DNA of 64,000 bases from Pedobacter cryoconitis. Its GTDB lineage: Bacteria; Bacteroidota; Bacteroidia; Sphingobacteriales; Sphingobacteriaceae. The notes under the pieces are model-generated. The model did not search any database. It was not told where the DNA came from and saw only the letters and a program-made list of their open reading frames with translations. This document shows, piece after piece, positions 61,717 through 64,000 of the stretch (position 1 is its first letter; every line of letters starts with the position of its first letter). The stretch spans positions 620,001-684,000 of the forward strand of contig NZ_CP014504.1 of NCBI RefSeq assembly GCF_001590605.1, written 5' to 3'. The translations under genes were made by a program, and so were the position numbers.

Positions 61717-62589
61717 ATGAAAAAGATCTTAGTCCCAACTGATTTTTCTATACCAGCCGAAAATGCAGCTCAGTATGCTGTAAAGCTGGCAAAATCCTTA
61801 AATGCAGATATTTTATTGTGTAATGCAATAAAGGTGCCCTCCGAAACACCAATAGCTGCACAAGTGGCCTGGCCTTTAATGGATTACTCAACGCTGAAGG
61901 AAGAAGCTACAACTGAGCTTGATACACTGGTTGAAAAGCTTTGTAATACTTCCGGTTTGGATGAAGAAGAAAATGTTTGCCCAAGGATAGCATGTGAAAG
62001 TAATAAGGGGACTGTTCATGAGGTAGTCGGTAAGCTTGTGAAAGAGCGGGAAATAGACCTGGTGGTCATGGGGATGGCTGGGGCAAGTGGGGTGGTTCAA
62101 TTCTTATTGGGAAGTAATAGTAGAGAAATGATTGAAAAAGCAGATTTTCCTGTTTTATTTATTCCTTATACTGCTGGTTTTAAGAAGATTCGCAAAATTG
62201 TATTTGCGACAAATCTGGACAGACACGAATTGGAGCCTCTGCAATCATTAATTAATCTGGCTAATCTACTGGATGCTGAAATCACAATTACCCATATTAC
62301 CAATAAAGAAATTGATAGAAAGAGCAAGCAACAGCATAAGATTGATGATTTTATGAAAGAAGTTGTTGCGAAGGTAAATCATCCTGAAATTAAATTTGAA
62401 AAGGTGTGGAATATAGATGTTGATCATGGATTAGAATGGATTATTGATCAGCAGGATGTAGACCTGGTAGCTGTTGTTCACCACCACCACGATATTTTAA
62501 AAAGAGTATTTAATGGAAGTCATACCCAAAGGCTTTCAAGGCATATAGAAATCCCTCTTTTGGTATTTCCACCAGATAAGAAAAATTAA
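61717..62589 (+). CDS. Universal stress protein with two USP domains
   Basis: From the ATG at 61717 (an earlier one at 61684 adds 11 poorly conserved residues) the product has 290 residues. The first domain (about 1-148) begins MKKILVPTDFSIPAENAAQYA and has the ATP-binding motif GMAGASGVVQFLLGSNSREMI; the second (about 150-290) begins KKIVFATNLDRHELEPL and ends with the degenerate motif VVHHHHDILKRVFNGSHTQRL. Tandem USP proteins bind ATP or AMP and respond to starvation or oxygen stress. A 139-residue gene follows 19 bases on in the same direction. Confidence 0.88.
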   Translation: MKKILVPTDFSIPAENAAQYAVKLAKSLNADILLCNAIKVPSETPIAAQVAWPLMDYSTLKEEATTELDTLVEKLCNTSGLDEEENVCPRIACESNKGTVHEVVGKLVKEREIDLVVMGMAGASGVVQFLLGSNSREMIEKADFPVLFIPYTAGFKKIRKIVFATNLDRHELEPLQSLINLANLLDAEITITHITNKEIDRKSKQQHKIDDFMKEVVAKVNHPEIKFEKVWNIDVDHGLEWIIDQQDVDLVAVVHHHHDILKRVFNGSHTQRLSRHIEIPLLVFPPDKKN

Positions 62590-62608
62590 ATCACTAATTC
62601 AAAAATAC

Positions 62609-63028
62609 ATGGAAACATTAATTAAGTTATCCGCGCGTTCGCTTGAATATTATATTAATGCCAAACGATGGAATGCTGACCTTGAATTTTACAAGGATGA
62701 AATTGATTTTCTGAATAAATTACTTAAAGAAAAATTTTCACATCTCACCAATACAAAAAGAAGTATCGTGGTTATTCATTTGATAGATAAATTGGCTGAG
62801 GTAGTTAATGAAAAGCATCAGGTCAAAGAATTGCTGGATAATCAGCTTAAAGACCTGGAGCTTTTAGCTGAAGATCTGCTCATTGAAAATAAAGAAACTA
62901 TTGCAGGTAAACAGGCGCATTTAGAATATCTGATAAGGGATCTGGTAAATGAATACCGGGAAATAAAAAAGAGCATTTTTGTGCTGCTGGATCAAATTCT
63001 GACCGAAGACAGGTTAATAGTAAATTAA
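62609..63028 (+). CDS. Hypothetical helical protein, 139 residues
   Basis: The product is soluble, Leu/Glu/Lys-rich and predicted to be long alpha-helices with coiled-coil potential (for example FYKDEIDFLNKLLKEKFSHL, HQVKELLDNQLKDLELLAEDLL and VNEYREIKKSIFVLLDQILT). I do not recognise a family. It starts 19 bases after the USP stop and is followed by a 46-residue frame 6 bases on, so it probably shares a transcript with them and may be stress-related (inference). Confidence 0.7.
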   Translation: METLIKLSARSLEYYINAKRWNADLEFYKDEIDFLNKLLKEKFSHLTNTKRSIVVIHLIDKLAEVVNEKHQVKELLDNQLKDLELLAEDLLIENKETIAGKQAHLEYLIRDLVNEYREIKKSIFVLLDQILTEDRLIVN

Positions 63029-63034
63029 CCCGTC

Positions 63035-63175
63035 ATGGAAAAGCCTGAGCCATCCATTCAACAATTCTGGCATTTAAAATTAATCAGTAAATATTTCGAA
63101 TTTGGTAAGATATCTGCAGCATTACAAGCTGGCATTCAGGAACCAGATTTTGAAAGAGATAGGGATATCCTTTGA
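63035..63175 (+). CDS. Small protein, 46 residues, function unknown
   Basis: ATG at 63035 opens a frame of 46 codons (MEKPEPSIQQFWHLKLISKY ... ending RDRDIL). It is charged and without a membrane segment or signal. It starts 6 bases after the stop of the 139-residue gene, the spacing of a cotranscribed gene. The sequence could still be chance, as I see no motif. Confidence 0.35.
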   Translation: MEKPEPSIQQFWHLKLISKYFEFGKISAALQAGIQEPDFERDRDIL

Positions 63176-63399
63176 ACTTATAAAAATTGTACAATTCCCG
63201 AAGGTAAGGTTGACTTAAAAGTTTAATGATCAGAACAGTAATCACGTATTAGACTATGCCTGGCTAAACGCCTTTATGCAGCAAAGATTCTATAACTGAT
63301 CCATATCATTATTTCATCTAATAGATATCATGTTGTCATTGTTTTTTTTAACTCAACTTTAGGTGTAGAATCTTCTTTGGCTTCTTAGCATCAGGTATT

Positions 63400-64000
63400 A
63401 TGAAAATTACAACATTATTAACTCTGCTGGTTTTTTCCTCTATATTCTTAATTGGAAGCCCAAAATTGGAAAATAACAGACTGAAGCATGTCAATGACAC
63501 TGTTGCCATAGCAAAAGCAATACATGAACAACTTAGAAATAATAAGAATGACCTGTATTATCCCGAAACTGTAAAAAGGTTTTATACAAAGACTGATTAT
63601 AAACTTTTATGGGTATTACCAGACACAGTAAAAAATCATACCTGGGAAGCTATGCTGATGTTGGACTGTGTTTTGCAATTTGGATTAAATCATGCAGATT
63701 TTCATCCGGAAAAATTATTGTTTGACAAGTTGCATAAGTTGATTGATCATTATGATACCATAAGTTATACAGAGAAGGCAAAGTTCGATGTGTTATTAAC
63801 TGATGCCATGATCACTTTTATGAATCAGTTACATTATGGGAAACTTAATCCGGATTATCCCGCAAGAAAGATTGATAGAGAAAAGGTAGACTTTAGGGCT
63901 GATCAAGCTCTTTTTAATGCATTTCAAAGTAAAGAATTTATGAGTGCCGTTGTGGATGCTCAGCCCAGGTCACGCCGTTATCGCGCTCTTCAGGAACAGA
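63400..64000 (+). CDS. L,D-transpeptidase, N-terminal part, cut by window edge
   Basis: The frame starts at the ATG at 63400 and is open to the edge, giving 200 residues. A signal peptide (residues 1-22, LLTLLVFSSIFLIGS) leads a helical scaffold domain with features of large YcbB/LdtD-type enzymes: FYTKTDYKLLWVLPDTV, LQFGLNHADFHPEKL and LLTDAMITFMNQLHYGKLNPDYPAR. The catalytic YkuD domain with its Cys would lie beyond the window. Such enzymes make 3-3 cross-links in peptidoglycan. Upstream 220 bases hold no other gene. Confidence 0.75.
   Translation, partial: MKITTLLTLLVFSSIFLIGSPKLENNRLKHVNDTVAIAKAIHEQLRNNKNDLYYPETVKRFYTKTDYKLLWVLPDTVKNHTWEAMLMLDCVLQFGLNHADFHPEKLLFDKLHKLIDHYDTISYTEKAKFDVLLTDAMITFMNQLHYGKLNPDYPARKIDREKVDFRADQALFNAFQSKEFMSAVVDAQPRSRRYRALQEQ

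Overview
The window comes from a Bacteroidota chromosome, most likely a soil or freshwater Pedobacter-like member of the Sphingobacteriaceae. The evidence is three SusC/SusD outer-membrane uptake pairs, two ECF-sigma/FecR pairs, a fused one-protein two-component regulator, TlpA/DUF4369 lipid-exposed thioredoxins, a Bacteroidota-type Hc1 histone-like protein, and promoters of the TAnnTTTG type. Genes lie on both strands, there are no rRNA or tRNA genes that I can recognise, and no insertion sequence or CRISPR array is visible.

Positions 1-20.4 kb are mostly transport and regulation. They hold a phosphate transporter edge with its DUF47 partner, a Kup potassium transporter, an AraC regulator divergent from a TolC/HlyD/MFS tripartite exporter, a histone-like protein, a DctA dicarboxylate carrier preceded by what looks like a decayed porin gene, and a TetR/thioredoxin-reductase-like/DoxX redox group. 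A large hybrid kinase, a LysR-YeiH pair, a VOC protein, an Hsp70-like ATPase and a small cupin follow.

Positions 20.4-24.7 kb are the most unusual part. A LexA/phage-repressor type S24 regulator faces a five-gene unit: GH108 lysozyme-like muramidase, one-TM coiled-coil protein, tiny exported protein, right-handed beta-helix protein, and a lipoprotein with a C-terminal membrane anchor. Two palindromic operators and a TTG-N21-TATATTTG promoter lie between them. It looks like a phage-derived, damage-inducible lysis or release cassette with no capsid or tail genes around it.

Positions 25-34 kb form an ECF sigma/FecR/SusC/SusD locus ending in a purple-acid-phosphatase-like enzyme and a glycerophosphodiesterase, so it probably takes up and breaks down organic phosphorus compounds. 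A GH18 chitinase follows. Positions 35.5-46.4 kb are a fructan utilisation locus: a LacI-type hybrid two-component regulator divergent from a sugar porter, SusC, SusD and a GH32 fructanase, with repeated operator-like sites between the divergent genes. Positions 46.5-55.8 kb, on the minus strand, are a third sigma/FecR/SusC/SusD locus whose last two genes are exported thioredoxin-fold proteins.

Positions 56-64 kb carry a hybrid kinase, a CPBP protease, a membrane LytTR regulator, an acyltransferase, a decayed universal stress protein gene next to an intact one, two small proteins and the start of an L,D-transpeptidase. Function assignments rest on motifs read by eye; no database search was run.
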